Program-made: the position numbers and the translations under genes
From: Blastomussa wellsi
Lineage: Eukaryota > Cnidaria > Anthozoa > Scleractinia > Plerogyridae
NCBI GenBank assembly: GCA_947652115.1
Contig: OX393568.1
Span: 12,793,121-12,857,120 of the forward strand
Direction: 5' to 3'
Length of the DNA: 64,000 nucleotides
Part shown: positions 1 to 10,993 of the stretch, one piece after another
How positions within the stretch are numbered: position 1 is the first letter of the stretch
Layout of the letters: every line of letters starts with the position of its first letter
Notes under the pieces: model-generated
What the model saw: the letters and a program-made list of their open reading frames with translations, nothing else
Databases searched by the model: none
Told to the model about the DNA's origin: nothing

Positions 1-1290
1 TCAATCCGCATGTAGTGACTATATATTTGTCGTAGCTTTCTCTTGAATAAAACTATAGTTTTCTTTTTCATTGCCAATATTTTGTAGTTCCTAAAGAGCA
101 TGTGAAAGAGTAAAATACATTGATAGTAGATCGTAAACGGCCAAAACGCAAACCTCAGACACACGCCTTAGCATTTTGTGTTTTGTTTTGTTGGAGATAT
201 CGGATTTCTTCTTGTCTTGCCGTAACGCGAAAACTTTCGCATTCTCTCCAGTTAAGCTATTTTAGGTTTCCCAAAAAGCGGTTAGTGTTTTGGTCATATG
301 TCAATTCAACTTTTCTTCCAATCATACAATGTATCTCAAGTTTTAACAAGAATAGCCTGCTTTTGAGTTTCAACATTTGTATTTATTCCCGCTTGTGATT
401 GAATTCAATTACCGTATTTAGCACGTCGGCACGCTATTGAATTTTAAACGGCAAAAAAAGAAAGATGATCAAACCAATTTGAATAAGGAAGGCGTATTTC
501 AACGTTGAAATTATTTTTATGTCCGCTACGACCTACTTTCAAATGTAACGTTTTGTTTGGTTTGGTTTGTACAGAAAATACAAGGAAGAGACTAAAGGGT
601 TCCAAAAACGATTGAATACACGCTTGCATGCCGTTTTGAACTCTTCCAATTCCCACCGGTTGCAAATTGAAATTATAGTTTCACACATATGGAATTGCCT
701 CGTGCAGTCACCAGACATTAATGAACATGGAAACCTTCAAGAAAAAAGTTTGTGCTGGCGACCAAATCTTAAAACTTAGGAGCCAGCTGGCTCCCAGGTT
801 TTTTTTCTGAAGTTGAGCCCTGCTGATGTTCACAGTACTACTCTTACGTGCTATTGGTTTGGATAGCACACGTTTGGCAGCCTGTTTAAGAAAATTAATC
901 TGTGCTGATGCAAAAAAGGTAACACCAGCTCCTAAGTATATATTAACTTGTTTAAGGCAACTCAAATAATTATTTACAGAATTATAAGCTGAAAAGGAAC
1001 CTACAAGAAAGGCTAAATAGAGCCAATAGACCTGTTCAGTTACTGGAAAGGCTTGTAGGTTACAAGCTTTACAAAATAAGAAATAGGCTCTAAGTTCTGT
1101 TCTGTGTGTACACAGTGTTCCTTCACTGAGTGCTGATTTCTTGAGCAGGCCAAGGTAATGGACCAGGGATTCTGCAAAGTATGTAATAAATTACCAATGT
1201 TAAATGCCAGCAGGTTAAGTATAGGTGAAGGAAAAAGTTGTGTGTTAACTGTAACTGGCTGCAAATCAAGGGGAACTGTTAAGGCATGGA
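1..1290. other. Non-coding flank, no gene recognised
   Basis: AT-rich DNA with only short open frames that show no domain, no codon continuity between neighbours and no splice pattern. I see no gene, RNA or repeat that I can support here. The DIRS-like relic begins at its right edge. Confidence 0.5.
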
Positions 1291-1291
1291 A

Positions 1292-2480
1292 TCATGATTG
1301 GTACATGACATCTGTGTACCACCTACTAAGGCAATCTGCTAATGTGTTGTCACGTCTAGGAATGTGTGCAGCCTTGAGCATGATATTGTTAACTGCTAAT
1401 GTCAGCCATAATTCCCGTAAACAAGCCTGTGAGAAAATGTTCCTGTTACGCATAGAGTTGATAATTTCAACGCATGCCTGGTTGTCACAGTGAATCATTA
1501 TGCATCTGCCTTTTAACTTTAATCATAGCTTGATTGCCACAACCACTGTGAGAAGTTCCAGCTGCATAATGGATAAGCGCTGTTGAGTAATAATTAGCGG
1601 GAAGAGTTCATGGAAATATTCTCCTTTGCAGATGGCTCCACATCCTGTCAGGCTAGCATCTGTGGAAAATATCACAGAGACACCATTATATTTGTCAAGA
1701 AAATGTAGCCACCACTACCAGTCCAGTTTGAGCTCGTATGATACAGGAATATTGATCCTACACAAATCACAACTGTGCAGTTCATTCAACAAACGAGACA
1801 TAAAAGCCCATCCAGGGCACACACAACTGCACACGTAACTTAATTTACCAACAAGGACTTGTAATCGATGTTTAATAGCTTGCTCCAGATGAAGCCAATG
1901 AGAAATTTCACCTTTTAATTCCAATAATCTAAACTCGGGAACTGAGATAGGCATATCATCTGTATTGAACCCAAGTCCAAGCACAAGCATTTGGGTGTTC
2001 GGCAATTGATCTTTGGTAGGGGAGGCTTCCAAGCCCAGTTCCTCAAACAAATCAATCATCCTGTTGAATGCTACACCTGCTAACTCAACACCATAAAAAT
2101 CATCAATATAGACAGCAGCAAGATAACCCTCTGTATTTAATATATGAATTACTGCTTTTGTTACTCGCTGGCATACCATAGTGGCTGAGCGAAGTCCGAA
2201 AGGAAAGTGCGTGTGAAAATAAAGTTAATTGTTCACATCAAAACCAAGCAAAGGAAAATCCTTGGGATCCACGGGTATTTATTGGAAGGCCCGGGCAAGG
2301 TCTTTCTTGTAGATATAGCAATGGCGTCCACGTAATCGAATGAAGTGAAGAAGTCTATCAACACCTGGAAGTGTTAACTTGTATTCATGATTCAAATAAC
2401 TATCCTTTGGTATTCCTGAATTAACTGATGCACCTTCATGGAAGCTTAAGTCATGAACCACCCGTAACATGACACGAGCA
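1292..2480 (-). pseudogene. DIRS-like retrotransposon RT and RNase H relic
   Basis: Broken minus-strand pol fragment of a tyrosine-recombinase (DIRS/Ngaro-type) retrotransposon. Reading from 2480 downward, the first segment (to 2279) carries RVVHDLSFHEGASVNSGIPK and the fingers/palm start CYIYKKDLARAF, which holds the first catalytic Asp. After a frame break near 2180-2279, the second segment (2179-1715) carries the RT box AVYIDDF and the thumb region LSYVCSCVCPGWAFMSRLL. A third segment (1498-1292) is RNase H-like with HCDNQACVEIINS and HIPRRDNTLADCLSRW. The single-D YIDDF box and this RNase H type fit DIRS elements. No recombinase or terminal repeats were found. Family assignment is from motif recognition. 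The element is dead because its frame is broken at least twice. Confidence 0.75.
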
Positions 2481-2558
2481 TGGGACAAATCAAAATTCTG
2501 AGTCCCGAATGGAATCGAACCCATGACCTCCCGAACACCGGGCGGGCGCTCTATCCAA
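2480..2558 (-). repeat. tRNA-derived SINE, inverted copy
   Basis: Reverse-complement copy of the SINE head found in the array to its right. Read on the minus strand it has the truncated tRNA-like region with the B box (GGTTCGATTCC-like) followed by the family tail CTCAGAATTTTGATTTGTCCCATGCTCGTGTCATG. It sits head to head with the direct copies, making an imperfect palindrome around 2560, and it overlaps the start of the DIRS-like relic. Confidence 0.6.
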
Positions 2559-3232
2559 ATGACCTCGCTCTCCATGAGTTCTTGTAGCTCAGTGGATAGA
2601 GCACCCGCTCGGTGTTCGGGAGGTCATGGGTTCGATACCTGTCGGGGATTCAGAATTTTTCTTTGTCCCATGCTCGTGTCATGTTGATAAATTAATCTTT
2701 CACATTAAATTTACCGAGCTTAAAATTCACCATCACCTTCATTTACAACAATTCTTGATGATATCGACATTGCTGGACCTAGCAGTATGCGGGATGCATG
2801 TCACATAAGAACTCAGTAAAATGACCTCGCTCTCCATGAGTTCTTGTAGCTCAGTGGATAGAGCACCTGCGTGGTGTTCGGGAGGTCATGGGTTCAATTC
2901 CTGTCGGGACTCAGAATTTTTCTTTGTCCCATGGTCGTGTTCATGTTGATAAATTAATCTTTCACATTAAATTTACCGAGCTTAAAATTCACCATCACCT
3001 TCATTTACGACAATTCTTGATGATATCGACATTGCTGGACCTAGCAGTATGCGGGACGCATGTCACATAAGAACTCAGTAAAATGACCTCGTTCTCCATG
3101 AGTTCTCGTAGCTCAGTGGATAGAGCGCCCTGCTGGTGTTTGGGAGGTCATGGGTTCGATTCCTGTCGGGGACTCAGAATTTTTCTTTGTCCCATGCTCG
3201 TGTCATGTTGATGAATGAATCTTTCACATTCA
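2559..3232 (+). repeat. Tandem array of three 262-bp tRNA-SINE units
   Basis: Units begin with ATGACCTCGCTCTCC at 2559, 2821 and 3083 (the last reads GTTCTCC), exactly 262 bp apart, and are nearly identical; the third stops near 3232. Each contains a tRNA-like head with a pol III A box (TAGCTCAGTGGATAGAGC) and a B box (GGTTCGATTCC in the third, one mismatch each in the first two), then AGAATTTTTCTTTGTCCCATG and a ~120-bp non-tRNA part. Another copy of the SINE lies at 44076. The anticodon arm pairs poorly, so these are SINE heads rather than functional tRNA genes. Tandem arrangement of whole units is unusual for retroposed SINEs and suggests unequal exchange after insertion. Confidence 0.75.
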
Positions 3233-3572
3233 ACAATATACGCATAAAAATTCTCTCGAAATACACGGAATTCCAGAACATCTCTACTCAGACACGGAAA
3301 GCATCGTCTTGAAAATCGCGAATGCACTAAACGTCAACATCCAACCAAGCGACATCGAAATATCGCGCAAACTTAAAGGACACGAGGGAAAGAGGCCAAT
3401 CATTGCTAAGTTCTGTAGCCACAAATCCAAGTCCAACCTCTTTAAGGAGCACATTCAACTAAGAGATTTTAAAATTTCTGACATCTTCCCTTCTTTCTCT
3501 TCAGCCACTGAAACATCCAATCAAGACCGCATTTATATCAATAGCAGTAAGGCACAGCGGTTTAGGCACTAG
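3228..3572 (+). pseudogene. LINE ORF1-type fragment
   Basis: Short plus-strand coding remnant: an upstream piece reads like a helix ending in ENIHGIPE-type residues, then KIANALNVNIQPSDIEISRK, KRPIIAKFCSHKSK and QDRIYINSSKAQ. This pattern (amphipathic helix, DIEISxRL, KRPIIxKF, RIFINE-like end) resembles the C-terminal nucleic-acid-binding region of L1-like ORF1 proteins found in many invertebrate LINEs. It ends at a stop with no ORF2 next to it. It could also be host-derived; assignment is by resemblance only. Confidence 0.45.
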
Positions 3573-3931
3573 CCAAATCAGAAGCGAGGGGTTTGGGTCA
3601 CAGGACCATGTGTCATATAGAATGATAAAGGAGAAAAACCATTTCAATAAAATGATGTCACAATGAGAATCAAAGTGATTGAGCATGCAAGAAAACTATG
3701 GGTATTCCGCCATTTTGTCACGCAAATAAAAACCAAGCAAATTCATTTTAAAAACAAAGACTATATTCTCAAACAATTCCTAGTTTTTGCAAGCTGGGGA
3801 GTCTGCTGGGTCCTCAGGGGCCAAGCGCCTGGAAAAAAAAGCAAGCTATTTACAAGTTTGTGTGTATGCAGTTTCTGACAATAGGTGGAATACGAGGGAG
3901 AGAGTGTCTTTTGTTTAACTGAGCGTAGTGC
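3573..3931. other. Spacer between LINE fragment and Polinton relic 2
   Basis: No gene or repeat recognised. It separates two unrelated transposon remnants. Confidence 0.4.
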
Positions 3932-6207
3932 ATGGACGTGAGACTTGTGAGGGAACTATTTACAAATTGCACAAGAGTTCGGCATTGGCGTCATCTTGTC
4001 TGTCCCATTGGGTGTTTGGTTCTTGTTCCTCTGCCACGGGGTCTGGACGCAGGTATCTGTACAAGTTTGTACCGTTTGATTTCTGTGAACGTTTCCAACT
4101 GTTTGACATGGACATCCCGTGTGATCTTGTACAGGTTGAAGACGGGAATCTCTCAAGGTTTTGTAGGGGAGCAGTGACCTCACGGATGACGTTCTCTTTT
4201 AGTAGGTCAAAGTTCAGCTGTTCTCGTCCACGGGTAATGAGCGAGAAACTGCAAACCTTGCATTCCACCTTGCCTTTCTTGGCTCGGTAGCCGTAACTTT
4301 TAGGTCCTGCAGAGGCAAATTCGACGATGTGATTGTCCTGGTCCAACTCGTTGGTGAAGTCTCCCAGGTAATCGCCCAGCGGCAGAGTCGGTTGATCTTC
4401 TTGACAGGAATAGATGATGGAATCTGTATCGAAATACAGGACTTAGTCAGGTTCCAGTTGACTGAGTCCCTCTGAGTCGTGCCCAACAGGTGGTGAAACA
4501 GGCCACAAAGATATTGATGTTGACCTGCACAGGATCAGCATCTTTTACGTTTTTGTAGACCACTTCTACCATTTCAGGACTAACAACACGAAGGGTTTGA
4601 ATTTCTTTGGTGTCGTCGTTCAGTAGATGATGGAATTCAGCGACTGAGGTGAAGGCTTGAACTTGACTCTTGTTACCCTGTTGTCCGTACTTTCCCCAGA
4701 AACTGTTCAGCATCATTTTGGCGAGGGAACGACGGCCAGGGTTCTTCTCGATTTTGTCCAGATCAAGTAGTATCTCCTCTTTCTGCTTGTAGTTCTCTAT
4801 CTACTGGTGTCTCTTGTTGACATCCTGACCCACCCATTTGGGTCAACCGCTGGCTTCTTGTTTTGTTTTCAGGAACGTGTTCACGTAATTGGTGAACAGT
4901 CTGTTGGACGAGCACTGGAAATGCCAGACTTTGTGTACGTGTTGGATTACGTAGCCTTGTTGAATGGCTTCATTCAATTCGTCAGTTCGGGGGTGCACCA
5001 CAACTTGGACACTGGCGCTGAGTAGTACACACGTTTTTTGATGTTCTTGGAAGGGTTCACCTTCTTTCCATCCACGGACTAGTAAATGTAGTGGTTTTCT
5101 ATACAATGCAACCCAAAGAAGGAGCGATGAAATCTTTCACACGGAAGAGTGGCAGCTTCACCGTGGGTGTTGTGAAAGTCGGGACATTCTGTTTGATGGC
5201 AAGCTCGACATTTTTTCTCATTACACGAATGATCCTTCATGTCATCATGCTCAAAGCTTTTCTTGCAAACAAGACAAAAGTGTTTGTGTCCAAAGAATCC
5301 AGGTAACGAATGACACCCATGAAAATGATCGCCGACTTTGATGGGAACGAGTTGTTTCTCTTCAGGTTTGGTGGGTCCTTTAAAGATGATTTGGTACCCA
5401 TGATCTACAGACACCACGACAATTTGATACTCAGCAAAATGGTCCTGGAACTTCCTGATCTCCGGTAGACCACAAAGCCTTTTGGGTACTCCGGCAATGC
5501 AGCACAAGTCTTGGGCTATCTTCTTCTCAAACGGGAAACCTTTTTGTAAACTCCGGTACTTTGGATACTTACTGCCCAGATCACGAAACGCTTTGAGGGT
5601 GACCAACGCTCGCGGACAACACAGTTTGTCGAGGTTCTTGATTTTCATGACCCTTTTTTTTTACTTTGAGCAATTTCTTGAGAGCAGCACTTCCCTTGCG
5701 TAAACATTTGTTACTTCCTCCTCTACCAGGATGACGAATGTGTGACACATGCAGAGAGAAACTGTCATCCATTCGGAACTGTTCATTCGCGTTCAACATC
5801 CTTCAAATCTGTTCCATAATTTCTCTAGTGGCTAACGTGTTTTCTTGCCAATCACGCACTCGCAATCTGGCAGAATGGTACGAATGACGTAGACGGTTTG
5901 AATTCATGTTAATTAAAAGATGATCATCTGGATGAACTTCAGGATCGTTCAACACTTGTGTACGAATAGCACGCGGAAGAGCTTGGTCGATTTGCCGAGG
6001 CAAGATTTGTCGGTTGTTATGTGAGAACACTCCACCACCTCGTTGCACCATATGCACCACATAATTGCGATGATACACACCCAGGCGACGAATGTGGTGG
6101 TCAAGATGTGGTGTAAGAATAAAATCAAAACCTTGTTCGAATTCGCTGCCATGAGCCACTAACACTCTATCATCTGCTTCATCTGCTTTGAAATACTCTT
6201 GTGACAT
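3932..6207 (-). pseudogene. Polinton PolB relic, internally deleted (copy 2)
   Basis: Second, independent family B polymerase gene of Polinton type. The N-terminal part (6207-5803, continuing at 5799-5650 after an in-frame TGA at 5803-5805) matches the polymerase leader region of the large element, including PDDHLLIN(I/M)NSNRLR. At 5648 the frame changes and an ATG opens KIKNLDKLCCPRALVTLKAF followed by Cys/His fingers (CLVCKKSFEHDD, CRACHQTECPDFH). An internal deletion then removes the exonuclease, the nuclease-like insert and palm motif A. Reading resumes at IQQGYVIQHVHKVWHFQ (about 4960), motif B MMLNSFWGKYGQQ (4716), VNINIFVACFTTCWARL, then motif C lies in a broken stretch near 4400-4440, and VEFASAGPKSYGYRAKKGKV follows. 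Several frame changes make it non-functional. Confidence 0.85.
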
Positions 6208-6901
6208 GTCGACCTTACGGAAAAGGAGAATGCGCTCAAGACCAAACTACGTTTGCGAGTGACAAGAATGAAACGGGCTGTTGCTTATGTACTGTCGGTC
6301 ATCCAATCAGAATAGTTTACAGCCATAGCTATTGTCAACTCAAGAAGAAGTTTATAAGCTTATCTTTTTAATCCATGACACTGCTGCAAGGATCAACCAA
6401 CAGGACACTGCTCTCCAGCAAGTCCTTAAGGTAGAAGATAAAGAATTAAAAATAAATTACATAAACAATTTATTAGATACATGTTAGTGTCTATTTATTA
6501 ACTCATTTGATTGACGCCGAGAACCTAAATTAAATCTGTACGGTTACTTCGATTTTATTCTTAGCGATGGAAAGAAAAGAGAATAGTGTGTACTTACTTC
6601 TTCTTTGACAAATTTCACTCTTGAGGAACAAAGCGGGGTACTCAGACCAGGTAAAGAACTGTGAGTGAATTGTTCGAGCCAAGTCTATTCCTTTTATAAT
6701 GGCTCACAACGTGCTGTGTGGGATACCCCTATCTATTTCTTTTGTTCTTTTCAACGAGAAACAATTGTGAAATTGTCCATTGTTTAAGGAGTACCCCCAT
6801 CCCTAGACAAACCGGTTTCCACTAAAACTAGTTTGACGGGTCAGTACGCTACTATTTTCCTTGATGGGAATAAATACAGCTCACATTCTCGCACTGTTCA
6901 G
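6208..6901. other. Spacer in Polinton relic 2
   Basis: Region between the polymerase relic and the next minus-strand gene. It contains AT-rich DNA and a TTTATAAGCTTAT stretch near 6350, but no coding unit that I can defend. Confidence 0.35.
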
Positions 6902-7543
6902 TTATCGGTGGGCCACAAGAGCTTTGCGATCCAAAGTGCCCGAAAAGTCTTGTGTGTAGTCGATACTGTAGATATCGTAGCCGAAGCCCCCGACCAGACG
7001 ATTTGCGAAAACCGGCAGTGCCTGGTGCAACTCTTCCATTGGGACTTCGGAAACGTCGCATTTCGCCACGAAATAGCCGGTGATCTCTTGCCCGGGGTGT
7101 AGACCAAATCAGCTTCTTTTTGCCCTGCGCCAGGTGTTTTTCTCAATTCTCTCGATGGTGGCGCGGATTGCGCTGTTTTCCGCTTTCCCTTGCCCCACTG
7201 TGTGGACGATGCTTGTTGTGTAGCGTTTCCCCAGGACATTTTCCAAAGCTATTGCGATGTTTGCCACGACAGTTTTTGCCACGCCTTGTGGGCCCTCGGT
7301 GCAGGAGATTTTTCCTCTCTTGTAGACGCACTGCTCTCGGGCAAGCGGGCCAAACACGTAGAGGTCGTCGACGAAAGGCAGAAGACCAGCCAATGGCCGA
7401 AGGTTCATGCGACCTTGGTTCCCTGCAAGATAGTCGACCTTGGTGATGTCGGACAGAAGATTGCTTTCGTACACGTTTTCGAGTAGCAGGTGGTATGCAA
7501 CAGATTTCTCGCAAATGTTGCAGTTGTTTTCTCCTCGAACCAT
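6902..7543 (-). pseudogene. Unassigned conserved-looking protein, frameshifted
   Basis: Minus-strand gene starting at ATG 7543 (an in-frame Met is also present 6 codons upstream). It reads CNICEKSV, then LAGLLPFVDDLYVFGPLARE, RGKISCTEGPQGVAKTVVAN and HTVGQGKAENSAIRATIERI to a stop at 7109. The coding signal continues through two 1-nt frame changes (about 7106 and 7090) into EITGYFVAKCDVSEV, QALPVFANRLVGGFGYDIYS and DYTQDFSGTLDRKALVAH, ending at a stop at 6902-6904. The N-terminal Cys pair could bind zinc. I do not recognise the fold and assign no function. It lies on the same strand as the polymerase relic and two other Polinton-like small genes, so it is probably cargo of that relic. Confidence 0.5.
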
Positions 7544-7629
7544 TGTGTGCTTTTTTAACAAGTTGGCAAATCTCTAATTGGTTGTATGCAAAGCTCTAAC
7601 TGGTTGACATCAGCTCGTGCAAAACAAGT

Positions 7630-7932
7630 TTACAAGATTTTTATAAATATTTCGCTGTAGTCGATTTCATCAAAAGTTGGGTCGCCGAGGAAGTGTTTGT
7701 CTCCATTTTTCCAGCACGAGAAGCACAATCCATTCCGTTCACAGACACTGCATTTTCTACAAACTGTAACCTTGACAATTTGTTCATGTCTGGTACAGAA
7801 AGGAGCGCCTCCCAGTTCCCTGTGAATTGCCTCCCAACCAAGAGATAACCTTTGCTTAATCTTAAAGGTAAGATACTCCTTGTATATCTTTTCCCTCAAC
7901 TCCGGGGGTAGCGTTTGAATGAAATTCTCCAT
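7630..7932 (-). CDS. Small Cys-rich protein with LPxELxxxI N-terminus
   Basis: A 100-residue frame starting MENFIQTLPPELREKIYKEY. The LPPELREKI helix resembles the N-terminus of the seven array units in the large element (LPEELK-x-IQW). The C-terminal half has six or more cysteines (PFCTRHEQ, CRKCSVCERNGLCFSCWKNG), consistent with zinc binding. It is intact from start to stop. Position upstream of the polymerase relic mirrors the array's position upstream of the intact polymerase. Function unknown; an F-box-like helix is possible but weakly supported. Confidence 0.5.
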   Translation of the reverse strand: MENFIQTLPPELREKIYKEYLTFKIKQRLSLGWEAIHRELGGAPFCTRHEQIVKVTVCRKCSVCERNGLCFSCWKNGDKHFLGDPTFDEIDYSEIFIKIL

Positions 7933-8049
7933 CGTTTCTTAACAAGTATGCAAATCTCTAACTGCTTGCTCTTTTGTCATGCATCAGCTCGAGCAAAACA
8001 AGTTCATATTTTTTCTTTGCTTTTTTCTCTATGCGTGAAAGCCGCTGTT

Positions 8050-8256
8050 TTAGCGAGAGCCGCCGCAATGCGCGCATAGTCGGTAGTCGGTCAAAACTCC
8101 GATGCCACAGCTGCAGCATGGTGCTGGCTTTTGCATTCCTTTTTTGATTTGCCAGTTATGCTGCGCGCAATATTCTCTGTCACACCGTTTGCCGCAGTTC
8201 TTTTGCCGATTTTGTATCAACCACGTACAGTTGTTTGCTCTGTGTACCATTTTTGT
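8050..8256 (-). CDS. Small zinc-ribbon-like Cys-rich protein
   Basis: The coding-looking part begins near CPTKMVHRANNCTWLIQN at about 8256 and runs to a stop at 8050. It has regularly spaced metal ligands: C, C, CGKRCDREYCAQHNWQIKKG, then PAPCCSCGIGVLTDYRLCAH and CGGSR. The spacing C-x2-C ... C-x2-C at the end looks like a treble-clef or ribbon. The frame is open further upstream to 8481, but that part is unlike a protein and overlaps a foldback element. Likely cargo of Polinton relic 2. Function not recognised. Confidence 0.45.
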   Translation of the reverse strand, partial: TKMVHRANNCTWLIQNRQKNCGKRCDREYCAQHNWQIKKGMQKPAPCCSCGIGVLTDYRLCAHCGGSR

Positions 8257-8403
8257 TGGGCAGTGCCGCTTCTGTCTTGTGAACTGCCGCTTCTGTCTAA
8301 TTGTGTGAAACACCGGTTGAAACCAGTTGAAAGGAGTTTCTTGCACAACCCTTGCTCGGCACAGCTGCGCCGGCCTGGGAGTTGTCCTTCCTTCCTCGAA
8401 GTA

Positions 8404-8688
8404 GTAGATAGTGAGGGAAATGAATACATCCACAGGACCCACCCTAGATTTACCAAGTTCGGATCCCCCCCCCAACTGCACGGTTCGTTTGTATCTTTGT
8501 TTCCTTGTTTGTTAAAAATTAGATTTCTTCGCCCCTTGGTTGGGGGCCCTGCACCGCCTTGGTGGCGTTTAGAAATCTTGTCTTTCACTGATAGGAAATG
8601 ATGTGCAAACTGGCTGTTTTTCGCAGTTGGGGGGGGGGGTCCGAACTTGGTAAATCTACGGTGGTATTCATTTCCCTCGCTATCTACC
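8404..8688. mobile_element. Foldback element (MITE-like), ~285 bp
   Basis: Long inverted arms: GTAGATAGTGAGGGAAATGA at 8404 pairs with the reverse complement ending at 8688, and ATTTACCAAGTTCGGA (8449-8464) followed by a C-run pairs with a G-run and TCCGAACTTGGTAAAT near 8640-8655. No coding capacity. It truncates or flanks the 5' side of the Cys-rich gene at 8050. Confidence 0.6.
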
Positions 8689-8905
8689 ACTGATCTCTTT
8701 AGCTAACTTTAGCGTCTAATATTTTTCACTGGCGACCAAACTTAAATAGTCCGTGGCCAAATGGCCACTAAGGAAAAAATAAACTTGGAGGGTTGGAAGA
8801 GGGGTGAAGGAGACCTGGTACCAGTCTCAATGACATGATTGGTTTTCCCCTGGCAAAGTTGCAGTGACGTTGCTCTGTCTTTTTTCACGGATATTAAATA
8901 TGCAG

Positions 8906-9058
8906 AGCGCTTAACATATGCCTTTCCAAGCCAGCTTCTTACCCACAATCTCAAGCTTGTACGGCCAGTATGCAAACTTTTGACCATGAAGATACCAGAA
9001 TTTATCAATTTGCATCTGGTGCCATGGATTACCAGTGATGATTTTCCTTCGAAAAGAG
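8906..9058 (+). CDS. Candidate host-gene exon A
   Basis: Open stretch preceded by a possible acceptor (TATGCAG, AG at 8904-8905) and ended by AAAAGAG before GTTTGT (donor at 9059). It reads RLTYAFPSQLLTHNLK, then LVRPVCKLLTMKIPEF, INLHLVPWITSDDFPSKRG. It starts and ends in phase 1, which matches the phase-1 start of the next candidate exon at 9234. The acceptor tract is weak and no family is recognised, so this is a tentative exon supported mainly by phase agreement. Confidence 0.4.
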
Positions 9059-9233
9059 GTTTGTTTTCAAGAAGAAAAGAAGCAAGTTAATTTTGACATG
9101 AAAGTGTCAAACGAGATATCCCTATATCATGGTTACACAGCCATGTGCCAGTCTATACACTAACTATGTATATGTTTCTGATAGTGTGCTTCTAAAATAT
9201 GCCTCAAACACTGATGGGTTGTCCTTTTTGCAG

Positions 9234-9325
9234 GAAATATTGACAGTTTGGAGAGAAAGCAAGGTGTTTATATGAATGCTTCTAATGAGCTTCAAAGAAC
9301 CAAAGACAAGCTACACCAGCTACAG
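9234..9325 (+). CDS. Host-gene coiled-coil exon B
   Basis: Good splice context: a pyrimidine tract GTCCTTTTTGCAG ends at 9233, and the donor CAG/GTGTGT follows at 9326. The exon starts in phase 1 and ends in phase 0 and reads NIDSLERKQGVYMNASNELQ then RTKDKLHQLQ, a heptad-like charged helix. The next phase-0 exon with the same helix character is at 38479. The Polinton and other transposons lie in the intron between them. The host protein is not identified. Confidence 0.6.
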
Positions 9326-10901
9326 GTGTGTTGTACCTATGCTAAGAAAACTAAATTAAGACCTTGTTAGGGTACCTTTAAGTTCACACCACTGGCACAT
9401 CAAATAGACATTTAAATTGTTTGCTGTATAGAAAAAAAACAAAAATTAACTGGGTGCACAGCGGCCCACCAGTTTATAAATCACACTGGATTTCGTCATT
9501 TTTGTAGGTAGTTTTATCGGTAACTTGTTCCAGACCCCTCTGGCCATTTGAAAGTTTGTAAATAATCCTTTGCAACATCAAATTTCACAAGATTGCAGTT
9601 GAGTAGTTCATGCATTTTGCAATGTTGAAGTTGTAACTTGAAGTAAGTAATCTTGTATACATATCTTTATTGTTTGTTTATTTTATGTGGAGGCTAACGG
9701 CTTTGAGGACGTTCGGGCAAAAATTTTCTAGCATTGATTTTTTTCTGAGGCCTTCACCACTGTAAGATGAGTGACTAAGGTCAGAAATGTAAGAAAAATT
9801 GGGGGTCACCGACTTCGTTTTGGAGCTAACATGCCTGGAAGAACACCATAATTCCGAATAATCACGCTTCTTTAGCGAATATGTCTACAGTGTCTGTAAT
9901 GTTGCAAATAAATCTCTGAAGTGAACGTATCTCTGCCAAAGTTTGTTCAGGTGGACCCATCAAGTGAATTTACTCAATTGGTGTGGTTCCTTAAAGAAAA
10001 AATTTAATGTCATGTGGACAGAAAACCTGACACAGAAAACCCACATTGATTTTTTGTTTATATTTTGACAATCTGACGGGAGTTGTAAATAAAATCAGCT
10101 CATGGAAAAAAGTAGGGGGTTGCGGACCATTTAAGAGAGTAAACTACAAGCAAAGCTAACACAACGGCTTCTGGCCATTTGTTTTCCTCAGCACGCGCGT
10201 TCAATGGATGACGTGGCGTGATATTGCAACCAATCTTGCCCCCAGAGTCCACTCGAATTGCGTGTGCATTAACGATGCGCATAAACAATTAGCGCGAACG
10301 TCCTTAAGGTACCTTTTAGGATCTTTGAAAATTGATGTAATGTTTTGATTCATCTGTAATGTGTTGGAATTTGTGGTTCAACCCTACCAGTTACCATCCC
10401 CTGGCATATTTCCAGTCATTTGCAATTTGCATCTTATGTAGCGGCCTATTCCCTACCCCTGGAGAGGCAATTCCCACCCCAGAACTCCTTATTGGCCACA
10501 AGTACTTTTTTGTGTACAAAATTGAGAAATACTGATTTCTGTACAAAGAGCAAAAGCAGACAATTTTCAAGAACTTGATGTCCTGAAAGCAACTGCAACT
10601 TAGCTTCTTGTTACCATGACCTTGTTATTCAATTAATCAAGATTATAAGGTGCAACTTGTGGCACATCTATACAAGAGTTACATTTTTCTGGAGTAAATA
10701 TATTGAACAAGGGAGAATACAAAAATGCTAAGAAAAGAATTAAAAAATTTTACACTGGCTAAAAATTCTTGTTCTGTATGTTTCGGCTACTCCTGTTGCC
10801 TTCTTCAGCAAGATGAAAAATGTAAATTTCTGATGGCATCCTGGTATGTGTACATGATGTGTGTTAATTAAGATGCTAAATCACATCTTGAAAGAATTTA
10901 A
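9326..10901. other. Host intron, no gene recognised
   Basis: AT-rich DNA between exon B and the foldback element. Inverted stretches such as GGTACCTTTAAG near 9370 and CTTAAGGTACCTTT near 10305 suggest an old transposon of about 0.9 kb, but the arms are too short and diverged for me to annotate. Confidence 0.4.
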
Positions 10902-10987
10902 GGTGGCTCCCAACAGTTTCCAGCACTTTCCAAGATTTCGATTTCGATGGGTCATTATAATCACCCTTTATCAGCTGATGCTACAGT

Positions 10988-10993
10988 CATTAT
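10988..10993. repeat. Target-site duplication CATTAT, left
   Basis: Direct copy of the hexamer at 31908-31913. Both abut the element termini exactly. Confidence 0.85.

Noticed and set aside
2580..3175. Three functional tRNA genes
   Set aside because: A and B boxes are present, but the anticodon arm pairs poorly, the acceptor stem does not close, and each is attached to the same SINE tail.
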